From NCBI RefSeq assembly GCF_002093975.1, contig NZ_KZ084333.1:1-64000 (forward strand): a stretch of DNA of 64,000 bases, written 5' to 3'. Position 1 is the first letter of the stretch. Each line of letters opens with the position of its first letter. Source of the stretch: Thermoactinospora rubra. Lineage in GTDB: Bacteria; Actinomycetota; Actinomycetes; Streptosporangiales; Streptosporangiaceae. Shown here in pieces: positions 56,024 to 63,434 of this stretch. Under the pieces are notes generated by a model that was not told the origin of the DNA, searched no databases, and was given only the letters and a program-made list of their open reading frames with translations. A program made the position numbers and the translations under genes.

Positions 56024-56871
56024 AGTACGGCGTGCCGCTGGGCCTGCTGCACCCGGACGCCTGGAAGGACGTCGCCGTGGCCGCCGACGAGCTGGGCTTC
56101 GAGTCGGTCTGGCTGCCCGAGCACCTGGTGTTCGCCACGGACCTGTCGACCGCGGCCTACCCCGGCGGCGCCGACCCGGGCATCAAGCCGGCCACGCCCC
56201 TGTTCGACGCGCCCGCCTACCTGTGCTGGCTGGCCGCCCACACCCGGCGGGTACGGCTCGGCACCGCGGTCCACCTGTTCGCGCTGCGCCACCCCTTCGT
56301 GTCCGCCCGCGCCTTCGCCACGCTCGACGTGGTCTCCGGCGGCCGGGCCGTCTGCGGCGTGGGGGCCGGATGGTACCGGGTGGAGTGGGACGCGGCCGGA
56401 GTCGACTTCGCCACCCGCGGGGCGCGGCTGGACGAGGCGCTGGCCGTGGCCCGCCGGCTGTGGAGCGAGCCCGCCGTCGCCCACGCCGGGAGGTTCTACT
56501 CCTTTCCCGAGGTGGCCTTCGAGCCCAAGCCGGTGCAGCGCCGCCTGCCGGTCCTGGCCGGCGGCGAGTCACCGGCCGCCCTGCGCCGGGCGGCGGGCGA
56601 GTCCTGCGACGGGTGGATCGGCATGCCGCACACGCTGGAGTCGGTCCGGCCGCAGCTGGCCCGCCTGCGGGCGCGCGGGCACGTCCCGGCGACCGTCCAC
56701 GCCTACGCCCTCGCGTCGCCCGGCGAGATCCCCGCCTGGGAGGCGCTGGGCGTGGACCGGCTCATCGTGCGCCCGTGGCGGCGCAGCCGCGACGCCGTCA
56801 CCGCGCTCGAACGCTTCGCCGCCGACTACGAGCTGCCCGGAGCGCGGCTGAGCGGCTCCTCCAGCCGGTAG
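56014..56871 (+). CDS. LLM-class F420-dependent oxidoreductase
   Basis: From ATG 56014 the 285-residue protein begins AVKYGVPLGLLHPDAWKDVA and has the TIGR03619-type blocks SVWLPEHLVFATDLS, RLGTAVHLFALRHPFVSARAF, VCGVGAGWYRVEWDAAGVDF and LAGGESPAALRRAAGESCDGW. It overlaps the acyl-CoA dehydrogenase by 10 bp, so it belongs to that operon and may act on the same acyl substrate. Its last 46 bp overlap the 3' end of the convergent CHAP gene. Confidence 0.87.
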   Translation: MAVKYGVPLGLLHPDAWKDVAVAADELGFESVWLPEHLVFATDLSTAAYPGGADPGIKPATPLFDAPAYLCWLAAHTRRVRLGTAVHLFALRHPFVSARAFATLDVVSGGRAVCGVGAGWYRVEWDAAGVDFATRGARLDEALAVARRLWSEPAVAHAGRFYSFPEVAFEPKPVQRRLPVLAGGESPAALRRAAGESCDGWIGMPHTLESVRPQLARLRARGHVPATVHAYALASPGEIPAWEALGVDRLIVRPWRRSRDAVTALERFAADYELPGARLSGSSSR

Positions 56872-58529
56872 ACCCCGGCCATGGCCGGCACGGGGGCCTC
56901 GCGGCGGTGGCGCCGGCCGCGCAGCGGGACGTCGGGGGCGACGGCCTCGGCGAACGCCTCCAGGAACGGCCGCTGGGCGGGGGCGCGGTGGCGCCGGCCG
57001 CGCAGGGGCGCGTCCTGGCGGAAGCCCTGCAGGTCGGCGGGCTGCTCGCTCCTGCGGCGGCGGCCCCGGTAGGGGCGTGGCGTGAGCACGTCCCTGTCGA
57101 TCGGTGGCAGGGCCGACACCGTCGCCTCGGCGGCCAGGTCGCGGGAGGCGGCGTCGAGGGGGCGGAAGCGGGTCCGGCGGGGCGGGAGCTTGGGGGTGAA
57201 GAAGTCGAACGGCTCGGCGTCCTGCGGGCCGGGGGTGAGGACGTCGAAGGGCTCGAAGGGGTTGGAAGGGTCGGGGCCGGAGGGGCCGGAGGACGCCGTC
57301 GTGACGCCCACGGGCTCCTCGCCCGGGATCGAGGGCCTGATCGTCTCCGGGACGATGGCGGCGAAGGCGTCGGTGTCCTCGATGCGGACCATCCTGGGGC
57401 CGCGGGGGGACTCGGCGGCCGGTGCGGACGGCACCGCAGCCGCCGGGGCCGGGACGACGGCCGCGGGAACGGCGGGAACCGCGGTCGCAGGAGTGGCGGT
57501 CGCGGGCGCGACCTCCGCCAGGGCGGCGGTCGCCGGGCGGGGCGCGCCCCTGCGGCGACGGCGTCGGCCGCGCACGGGCGCCTCGTCGCGCAGCGGGCCC
57601 GCGGACGCCAGCCGTACCCGCATCTGCTTGGTCGTCGCCACGGCGAGCACCGCCAGCGCGGCCACCAGCGCCGAGCCCACGAGGGCGGGGGAGTCCACGG
57701 CGGGCAGCGCGGCATGCGTGGGGGTGTCGGCGACCACCGGCATCGGCTGGGTGGTGGCCTCCTGGGTGTCGGCCGTCACGGGCTTGGCGTGCTTGCCCGG
57801 CTTCCTGGGCGCGGCCTGCTGGGTCGTCGTGGCGCGTTCCACGGTCTGGCCGGGCTCGGCGGCCCGCCCGTCGGACTGCTGGGCGGGCCGAGCCGGGCCG
57901 GCCGTCCGGCTCGCCGCCGGGCCCTCCGCGGGGCGGCTGGGCTCGACGCGCGGGATGTGCGTCAGGAGCTCGTTCGTGGTGCCCTGCTCGGACAGGAACG
58001 GCGTGCCCTGGGGCAGCGTCCCCTCCTCCCGGTTGGCCTCGGCCTGCTTCTCCGCCTTCTCCAGCCGGGCCTTGATCTCCTCGGGGTAGCCGTAGCCGAC
58101 GACCTTGTCGGTGTCGCGCACCTTGCGCTTGGCCACGCCCCCGTCGATGTTGCCCTCGATGGTGTGGATCCGGCCGCCCTCGACCTTGGTCACGATGCCC
58201 ACGTGGTCGATCCGGTCCAGGTCCTTGGACCCGCTCCAGTCGTAGAAGACGAAGGCGCCCGGCTTGGGAACGTTCCCCCAGGCGCCCTGCTTCTTGAACC
58301 ACTTGGCGTGCGCGACGGTCCAGGCGAACTGCCCGATCCACTCCTCGTACCCGAGCTTGTGCGCCGCCCAGGACAGGAACATGTCGCACCAGGGCTGTTT
58401 GCTGTAGTCGGAGTCGAACTCGACGGTCCTGCCGTACCACTCGCCGAACTTGGTGTGACCGCTTGCCTTCTCGGCGTAGCCGAGCTCGCTCTCCAGGAGC
58501 TCGAGGTACTTCTTCATCTCCGGTGACAT
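56826..58529 (-). CDS. CHAP-domain protein with central membrane helix and RGRRHR repeats
   Basis: The 567-residue protein starts with a CHAP amidase/endopeptidase domain (about 1-160): catalytic Cys in QPWCDMFLSW, His in RIDHVGIVTKVEGG and a polar residue in TIEGNID. A charged linker, then one membrane helix (about 283-303, LVGSALVAALAVLAVATT) and a 260-residue Pro/Ala/Arg-rich tail follow. The tail has four copies of a short basic motif: APVRGRRRR, RPYRGRRRR, APLRGRRHR and VPLRGRRHR. No signal peptide precedes the CHAP domain. The basic tail after the helix suggests it stays inside while the CHAP end faces the wall. Peptidoglycan cleavage is likely. Confidence 0.85.
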   Translation of the reverse strand: MSPEMKKYLELLESELGYAEKASGHTKFGEWYGRTVEFDSDYSKQPWCDMFLSWAAHKLGYEEWIGQFAWTVAHAKWFKKQGAWGNVPKPGAFVFYDWSGSKDLDRIDHVGIVTKVEGGRIHTIEGNIDGGVAKRKVRDTDKVVGYGYPEEIKARLEKAEKQAEANREEGTLPQGTPFLSEQGTTNELLTHIPRVEPSRPAEGPAASRTAGPARPAQQSDGRAAEPGQTVERATTTQQAAPRKPGKHAKPVTADTQEATTQPMPVVADTPTHAALPAVDSPALVGSALVAALAVLAVATTKQMRVRLASAGPLRDEAPVRGRRRRRRGAPRPATAALAEVAPATATPATAVPAVPAAVVPAPAAAVPSAPAAESPRGPRMVRIEDTDAFAAIVPETIRPSIPGEEPVGVTTASSGPSGPDPSNPFEPFDVLTPGPQDAEPFDFFTPKLPPRRTRFRPLDAASRDLAAEATVSALPPIDRDVLTPRPYRGRRRRSEQPADLQGFRQDAPLRGRRHRAPAQRPFLEAFAEAVAPDVPLRGRRHRREAPVPAMAGVYRLEEPLSRAPGSS

Positions 58530-58587
58530 AGAAGCGTGAGGCGCCTTCCGAGCTGCCGGTAGTCTGCTGTGACATGGGAGGCTACCT

Positions 58588-58632
58588 GGGCCGTGACCTG
58601 GTCAAGGACGGCCCAAGCGACCGTCAACGGTC
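58588..58632 (-). other. Structured 5' leader of the CHAP gene
   Basis: The 242-bp gap between the CHAP gene and the thioesterase holds two hairpins: GGGCCGT (58588-58594) with ACGGCCC (58608-58614), and GACCGT-CA-ACGGTC (58619-58632). They would lie in the CHAP leader RNA. I looked for the conserved ydaO (cyclic-di-AMP) riboswitch blocks common before wall hydrolases and did not find them. An AT-rich stretch near 58670-58715 may hold the promoter. Confidence 0.4.
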
Positions 58633-58747
58633 CGCCTCCCGGGGAAACCGCAGGTCAAGAGCGTGCCAGATATGTCAGAAATCGGCGGCAAAATGCATAA
58701 AAGATCTACCTGCGAGAGGTTTAGCCGCCAGACCGAATAGAGTTCGG

Positions 58748-58761
58748 TAGAACACGTTCTA
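58748..58761. promoter_or_regulatory. KstR-type operator with overlapping -10 box
   Basis: TAGAACACGTTCTA is a perfect palindrome and an exact match to the published KstR consensus TnnAACnnGTTnnA of the mycobacterial/rhodococcal steroid regulon. A -10 box TAGAAT (58760-58765) overlaps its right edge and places the transcription start at or next to the ATG at 58772, so the following gene is probably leaderless and blocked when the site is bound. Confidence 0.7.
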
Positions 58762-58771
58762 GAATACCGTC

Positions 58772-59395
58772 ATGACGATCAGCCCTGAGCGCGTGACCGC
58801 CCTGTGTCGCCTGGCCCAGCAGACGCGCGACCTGATGGACGCGGTCGCGCTGACCGATGTGGCCGACGGCGAGCTGCAGGCCGTCACCGCCGAGCTGGCC
58901 GCGCTGACCGGACGGCTGCGCGCCGCGGCCCGGCCCACGCCGCAGCCCCTGGAACTGGCCCCCGACGGCACGCTGCGGCACCTGGGCAACGCCGTCACCG
59001 GCGCGGCCAACCCGCACGCGCTCCCGCTGGTGGTCGAGCTCGACGGCAACGGCGTACGCGCCGACGTGACCTTCCGCCCCCTGCACGAGGGGCCTCCGGA
59101 GGGTGTCCACGGCGGCATCACCGCCATGATCCTGGATCACCTGCTGGGCCAGGCCGTGGCGGCCGCCGGATTCCCGGGGATGACCGGCACGCTGACCGTC
59201 CGCTACCGCAGGCTGGTGCCGTACGGCACGCCACTGGTCGCCACGGCCGAGCATGCGCGCTCGGAGGGGCGCAAGGCGTGGGCCGAGGGCCGGATCGCCC
59301 TCCCGGACGGCACGCCGCTGGTCGAGGCGAGCGGGCTGTTCGTCACCCCGACCGCGTGGATGGACGCGCAGTGCCCGACGTCGCTGCGCGGTTGA
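58772..59395 (+). CDS. PaaI-family hotdog thioesterase
   Basis: The 207-residue protein has a hotdog-fold thioesterase domain with HEGPPEGVHGGITAMILDHLLG (active-site His-Gly-Gly and Asp region) and GTLTVRYRRLVPYGTPLVATA. It hydrolyses an acyl- or aryl-CoA thioester. The N-terminal 60 residues are helical and unusual for PaaI. A KstR-type operator directly upstream suggests a part in sterol or related lipid catabolism. Probably translated from a leaderless mRNA. Confidence 0.88.
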   Translation: MTISPERVTALCRLAQQTRDLMDAVALTDVADGELQAVTAELAALTGRLRAAARPTPQPLELAPDGTLRHLGNAVTGAANPHALPLVVELDGNGVRADVTFRPLHEGPPEGVHGGITAMILDHLLGQAVAAAGFPGMTGTLTVRYRRLVPYGTPLVATAEHARSEGRKAWAEGRIALPDGTPLVEASGLFVTPTAWMDAQCPTSLRG

Positions 59396-59473
59396 GTAGG
59401 GGGCTACTCATGTGGCGGATGTGACCTGTCCCGGATGCTGCTTCCTGTCCATCGACGAGCAGAGAGGAAGCCG

Positions 59474-60139
59474 ATGTACGGGAAGGTCGCGAGCGTCACG
59501 TTGCTGGCGGCGAGCCTGCTGGTGTGCGGGGGAGCGGCGGCGGCGAGCCAGGCCGGTTCGGAGGTCGTCTACGCCTGCGTGGCCAAGAACGGCGCGGTCC
59601 GCATCGTGAGCGCGAAGACCAAGTGCCGCACGGGTGAGCGCAAGGAGTGGTGGAACCGGACCGGCCCCCAGGGACAGCAGGGCCCGGCGGGTCCGCAGGG
59701 CCGGCAGGGCGAGCGGGGACCACAGGGTGAAAGGGGTCCTCAAGGCGAGCGCGGGCCACAGGGCGAGCGCGGACCCCAAGGCGAGCGCGGGCCACAGGGC
59801 GAGAAAGGCCCTCAGGGCGAGCGCGGACCGCAGGGCGAGAAGGGCGAGCCGGGCCCTGCCGGGCCTCCCGGACCGAAGGGCGAGAAGGGCGACGGCATGG
59901 GCAACGTCAGGATCAAGCGGGTCGCCTTCGACCAGGACGTCTTCTTCCAGCATCACGACGTCGCGTGTAACTCCGACGAGATCGCCGTGGGCGGCGGGTT
60001 CGAGCTGACCCGGCTGGGCCCGGAGACCAGGGCTGTCTCCAGCTACCCGCTCGGCGGCACCGGCAGTCCGTCCGGCTGGCGCGTCAGCATCCAGAACGGC
60101 GCGGAGGGCCTGGTTTACGTGATCTGCGTGGAGAGGTGA
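59474..60139 (+). CDS. Secreted bacterial collagen-like protein
   Basis: From ATG 59474 (AGAGG six bases upstream) the 221-residue protein has a signal peptide ([21 protein letters not shown]), a short Cys-containing head ([20 protein letters not shown]), an uninterrupted collagen-type Gly-X-Y stretch of about 70 residues (roughly 64-132) dominated by GPQGER and GPQGEK triplet pairs, and a C-terminal globular domain with two Cys. The head resembles the small Cys motif often seen before collagen or choice-of-anchor domains in actinobacteria. It should trimerise outside the cell. A surface or matrix role is likely; the partner is unknown. Confidence 0.9.
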   Translation: MYGKVASVTLLAASLLVCGGAAAASQAGSEVVYACVAKNGAVRIVSAKTKCRTGERKEWWNRTGPQGQQGPAGPQGRQGERGPQGERGPQGERGPQGERGPQGERGPQGEKGPQGERGPQGEKGEPGPAGPPGPKGEKGDGMGNVRIKRVAFDQDVFFQHHDVACNSDEIAVGGGFELTRLGPETRAVSSYPLGGTGSPSGWRVSIQNGAEGLVYVICVER

Positions 60140-60219
60140 CGAGCCGGCGTTCTCGCCGTTCGCCTGGACCGGACAAGGAGCAAGCCGTGTGGTGATCCGA
60201 CCCGTGCCAGAGGAGGGGT

Positions 60220-60285
60220 ACGGCGGCGCGGGATGCGGCATGCTTTCCGCCACCCGGAAGGCGGAAAGGATCACCGCGCCGCCGT
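60220..60285. terminator. Large two-part hairpin downstream of the collagen-like gene
   Basis: Outer arms ACGGCGGCGCGG (60220-60231) and CCGCGCCGCCGT (60274-60285) enclose a second perfect stem TTTCCGCC (60244-60251) with GGCGGAAA (60260-60267). It lies 80 bp past the stop codon and can terminate both neighbours. The rest of the 225-bp gap shows no gene. Confidence 0.6.
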
Positions 60286-60364
60286 CCTCGCTCGCCATCG
60301 CGTTCTCCCAGGAGCCGAGAAAAGTGATCAGGCAGTCCCGGCAGCGGCATGGGCACGGCGCACA

Positions 60365-60631
60365 TCAGTGACGGCCCTGCTGGAGCACTGCGGGCACGGG
60401 ATGCGTGGCGCGCAGATCCCGGTAGCGGAAGGCGATACGGCGGGCGGCACGGTCCGGCTCGCAGGCGGGGTGCCAGGAGTACACCGGCCTCTTGCGCCGC
60501 TCCTCCCAGCCGGAGCCCCACCAGAACCGGTCACCGTTGCACCAGACCAGCAGCCCGGCCCGGACCGAGACGACGGCCAGGCCGTACCCGTCGTGGACGT
60601 CTACGCCGATGCCCTGGTCCGCCAGGGTCAT
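60365..60631 (-). CDS. Small hypothetical actinobacterial protein
   Basis: This 88-residue protein contains GYGLAVVSVRAGLLVWCNGD, RFWWGSGWEERRKRPVYSWHP and AARRIAFRYRDLR. This pattern resembles short hypothetical proteins that I recall from Streptosporangiales, so the frame is probably real. It begins only 26 bp from the 3' end of a degenerate IS256 transposase, so its original N-terminus or promoter may have been altered by the insertion. Function unknown. Confidence 0.55.
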   Translation of the reverse strand: MTLADQGIGVDVHDGYGLAVVSVRAGLLVWCNGDRFWWGSGWEERRKRPVYSWHPACEPDRAARRIAFRYRDLRATHPVPAVLQQGRH

Positions 60632-60656
60632 ATCCCGTGGAGTGGCGTAGCCGGGA

Positions 60657-61637
60657 TCATGTGGGGTGCTGGCTCGCTATCAGTTCGTGGTTGGCGGGGT
60701 AGAGCTGGTCCATACTGCCTTCGGGCAGGTAGCGGCGGGGGAAGGCGATCCATTCGTCGTGCCTCTCGATGAGCACGCCGGTGGTGAGCCGTTGGCGGGC
60801 GTCGGGGTGGGGAAGATCTGCCCGACGTCGGCTCGGCGCTTGATCTCACGGTTGATCTGCTTCAGGGGATTGGTCGATTGGATCTTCTTCCCATGCCGGC
60901 GCCCAGCATGACTTTGCGCACCGTGGTGATCAGGCCGCCGTGGTGGTCGGCGATCACCAGGCGGACGCCGTGCGGGCCGCGTTCGCGCAGGGAGCGCAGG
61001 ATCTGGCTCCAGAAGGTTTCGGTCTGGCTGTCGCCGACCATCGGCCCCAAAACCTCGCGCCCGCCCTCTTCGGTGATGCCGGTGGCGATGACCACCGCCT
61101 GGGAGACGATCTGATGGTGGGGACGGTCTTGCCGTAGACGGCGTCGAGGTACCCGCAGGGGAGGCGGGTGTGGTCCAGCGGCCAGGCGCGGAAGACGGCC
61201 AGCTGCTCATCCAGGCCGAGCAGATCCGGGAAACCTCGCTTGTGGAGATGCCGTCGTCGCCGCCCAAGACCTGGACCAGCTCATCCACGCTGCGGGTGGA
61301 GACCCCGTGCACGTAGGCCGCGATGATGACCGCATACAGCGCCCGGCCGGGTGCGGCGCCTGCGCTGGAGCAGGCTGGAGGAAACTGCCGGTGCGCACCT
61401 TGGGGATGGCTACCTCCAGGTCCCCGGCCTGCGTGTTGAGCGTCCTGGCCTGGTGCCCGTTACGCAAGGTCGTGCGAGTGTCGGTGTGCTCTCCGGGCGC
61501 GGCGCCGATGTGGGCGCGGCTTCGGCCTCGATCAACTCCTGCAGGATCTGCTGGGCCAAGACACGGATCAGTTCGACCCCCTCGGCCGTCCGTAGTGACT
61601 CCAGCAGCCGGAGTAAGTCATGCCGGGATGCGGCCAT
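60657..61637 (-). pseudogene. Degenerate IS256-family transposase
   Basis: Read from 61637 leftward, pieces in different frames spell an IS256 (transposase mutator) protein: MAASRHDLLRLLESLRTAEG, then RNGHQARTLNTQAGDLEVAI, STRSVDELVQVLGGDDGIST, then EVLGPMVGDSQTETFWSQIL, DHHGGLITTVRKVMLGAG, and finally STNPLKQINREIKRRADVGQ with end MDQLYPANHELIASQHPT before TGA at 60657. At least three frame changes are needed, and the part between the KVMLGAG and STNPLK blocks is deleted. About 980 bp remain of an expected 1.2 kb. It cannot encode an active enzyme. Confidence 0.85.
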
Positions 61638-62122
61638 CGCGCTGCCTCTCGCTTGAACGGGCTTCCTCTACTCGGAGAGTCGCGCGGTGGCCGCCTGGTG
61701 GCCAGGGGCCATTCCAAGAGTCCTGTACATCACTTGGCGGGACTCCATTCGTCTACATGGTGCACCGGCTGACCCATTCCGACACGCCACAGCACGCCTA
61801 CGCGAGTCCGTGGGCCAGGTGCGAGGCCGAACGCTGGCTCTTCCGCATCTCATCGTTAGCCACGCCGGGTAGCCATTGCTTTACGAAGCAGTCCAATCCC
61901 ACGGCCTGGTCATGGGGCAATGCGATCCGCGGACACATCTCCGAGTGTATTGCCACACGGAGCTCCGGCGTATCCCCTGGTCAACCCTCTAACCCGATGA
62001 CCATTCCACAAGGGCCCAGGCGTGACCCATACGGGGATCTGTGACCAATGTCAAGTCTTGACGTGGATGTCACGATCACGAAGCTTGTTGTTAAGTAACT
62101 TCATGACAAAGAGTAAAAAAAC
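61638..62122. other. 485-bp region without a recognisable gene
   Basis: Short open frames here have no family signature or ribosome site. Base composition drops towards the right, with an AT-rich run (AGTAAAAAAAC) just before the nuclease gene. A TTGACG at about 62056 may belong to its promoter, but no paired -10 is convincing. The left part may be IS256 flank or a remnant terminal region. Confidence 0.5.
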
Positions 62123-63376
62123 ATGACATGGCGTCGGAAGATACTCCGTCACCTTAGCCTGTTATCCGCCCTCCTTCTTTCACTCTCAGCCCTCATCGGT
62201 TCGACCGGGCGGGCAAGCGCCGATCCAGCGCCGCAAGACGAAGCCCTGAGCGATGTAGTGAAAAAGTATCGCGACAGGGTACTGGCGAGGCCGGGTCAGC
62301 CGAGAGGAGCGAGCCACCAGCGCGGGAGCGAACGATGCACGCCCGCCAGGAAGGCCTCTCCCGCAACTAAGGACCAGCTCATCGCCTGCCTCACCCCCAA
62401 GAATTCGGGCGACGTCCAACTCGCTAGACCCACATCGAGGCCAAGGGAGATACCTGATTGGTGCTCTTTTGACTATGGTGTGTGGGGCGGCGACAGGCTC
62501 ACCGCCTGCTCGTTATGGAGCTGGAACTACCAGCTAATAAACCCCGAGACGGGAACGGTCGGGGGGCGGGCCACGATTTATGTGTGGAACCTGCTACAGA
62601 CCCACAACGCCAAGAACCAGGTCATTTGGAAGCAGTGGTTTGGTGCTTTCGACGTCACCAACCTGGCCAAGGGCACCACTGTTTCCGCGACCACAGGCTG
62701 TGATGGCCCGTGTGACCCTTATAGCCAGCCCGTCGCGCCAAGGGCGCTTCCGACGGACCCTGGCGAGGAAGGGTGGCTGTTTGCCTCCTTCGAGTTCGCG
62801 GGGCGGCTTAGCGGAGTTCCGGCCAATACCTGGAAAAGTGGCATCCAGCCGTACACGGACTTGGCATTCGGCAATCCAAACACGCCTGCTCTGGTTGAGG
62901 ATCAGATGTGGCTCGATCCGGAAGAGTGGGATATCCGCTGCGACTATCTCTCCGCCGGTGGAGATGCTCCCCACTATGGATGCGTTTTCAAGGAAGTATG
63001 GCCCGTGCACGTCGTCGTGTGGGCAGAACTTCCTGGGCACGCCGAAGTCATCACGGCCGCCCAGAACCATCGCGATGCGCCAGGCGCTCCAGGGGATGAG
63101 CCCCTCACTAGGCTCATGGATGAAACGCTGAAGAAGAAGAAGAATGGCCAGGAAGCTTGCGAGATGTGGCCGTCACCACGCCCACCGGGCGAAGAATGTG
63201 ACGAATATCCATTCCGGTCAACGTGGCAGGGAGCCTATACCGGCGACCCTGAGCACACGTTCTCAGATCTTATCCCGGAAAGCGAAAACCAAGATGGCGG
63301 AGAACAGTTGTCCTGGTTCTATCGCTATCACCGAATAATCGAAAAAGATCCATTCTACGTCGAGGTCGAAACGTAG
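62123..63376 (+). CDS. Secreted protein with C-terminal NucA/NucB-type DNase domain
   Basis: The 417-residue protein has a signal peptide (RHLSLLSALLLSLSALIGSTGRASA). Residues about 30-340 form an unfamiliar Trp- and Cys-rich region (DWCSFDYGVWGGDRLTACSL). The C-terminal 70 residues carry the NucA/NucB signature: ECDEYPFRSTWQGA, SENQDGGEQLSWFYRYHRII and KDPFYVEV. Family members are secreted non-specific DNases (NucB) or competence nucleases (NucA). It likely degrades extracellular DNA or acts on competitors. Codon use is less G/C-biased than in the rest of the window. The next gene, 58 bp on, may encode its inhibitor. Confidence 0.82.
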   Translation: MTWRRKILRHLSLLSALLLSLSALIGSTGRASADPAPQDEALSDVVKKYRDRVLARPGQPRGASHQRGSERCTPARKASPATKDQLIACLTPKNSGDVQLARPTSRPREIPDWCSFDYGVWGGDRLTACSLWSWNYQLINPETGTVGGRATIYVWNLLQTHNAKNQVIWKQWFGAFDVTNLAKGTTVSATTGCDGPCDPYSQPVAPRALPTDPGEEGWLFASFEFAGRLSGVPANTWKSGIQPYTDLAFGNPNTPALVEDQMWLDPEEWDIRCDYLSAGGDAPHYGCVFKEVWPVHVVVWAELPGHAEVITAAQNHRDAPGAPGDEPLTRLMDETLKKKKNGQEACEMWPSPRPPGEECDEYPFRSTWQGAYTGDPEHTFSDLIPESENQDGGEQLSWFYRYHRIIEKDPFYVEVET

Positions 63377-63434
63377 CCTATTACAGGGCGACGTCGCGCC
63401 TGCGCCGTCTCTACTCCTCGCTTATGATTCCTAT

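Noticed and set aside
58530..58747. ydaO-type cyclic-di-AMP riboswitch before the CHAP gene
   Set aside because: Wall hydrolase genes often have one, but the conserved core blocks of the riboswitch are not found on the minus strand; only two simple hairpins are.
61687..61872. Open frame of 61 codons between the IS remnant and the nuclease
   Set aside because: No ribosome site, no recognisable motif, and the region shows no codon periodicity by eye.
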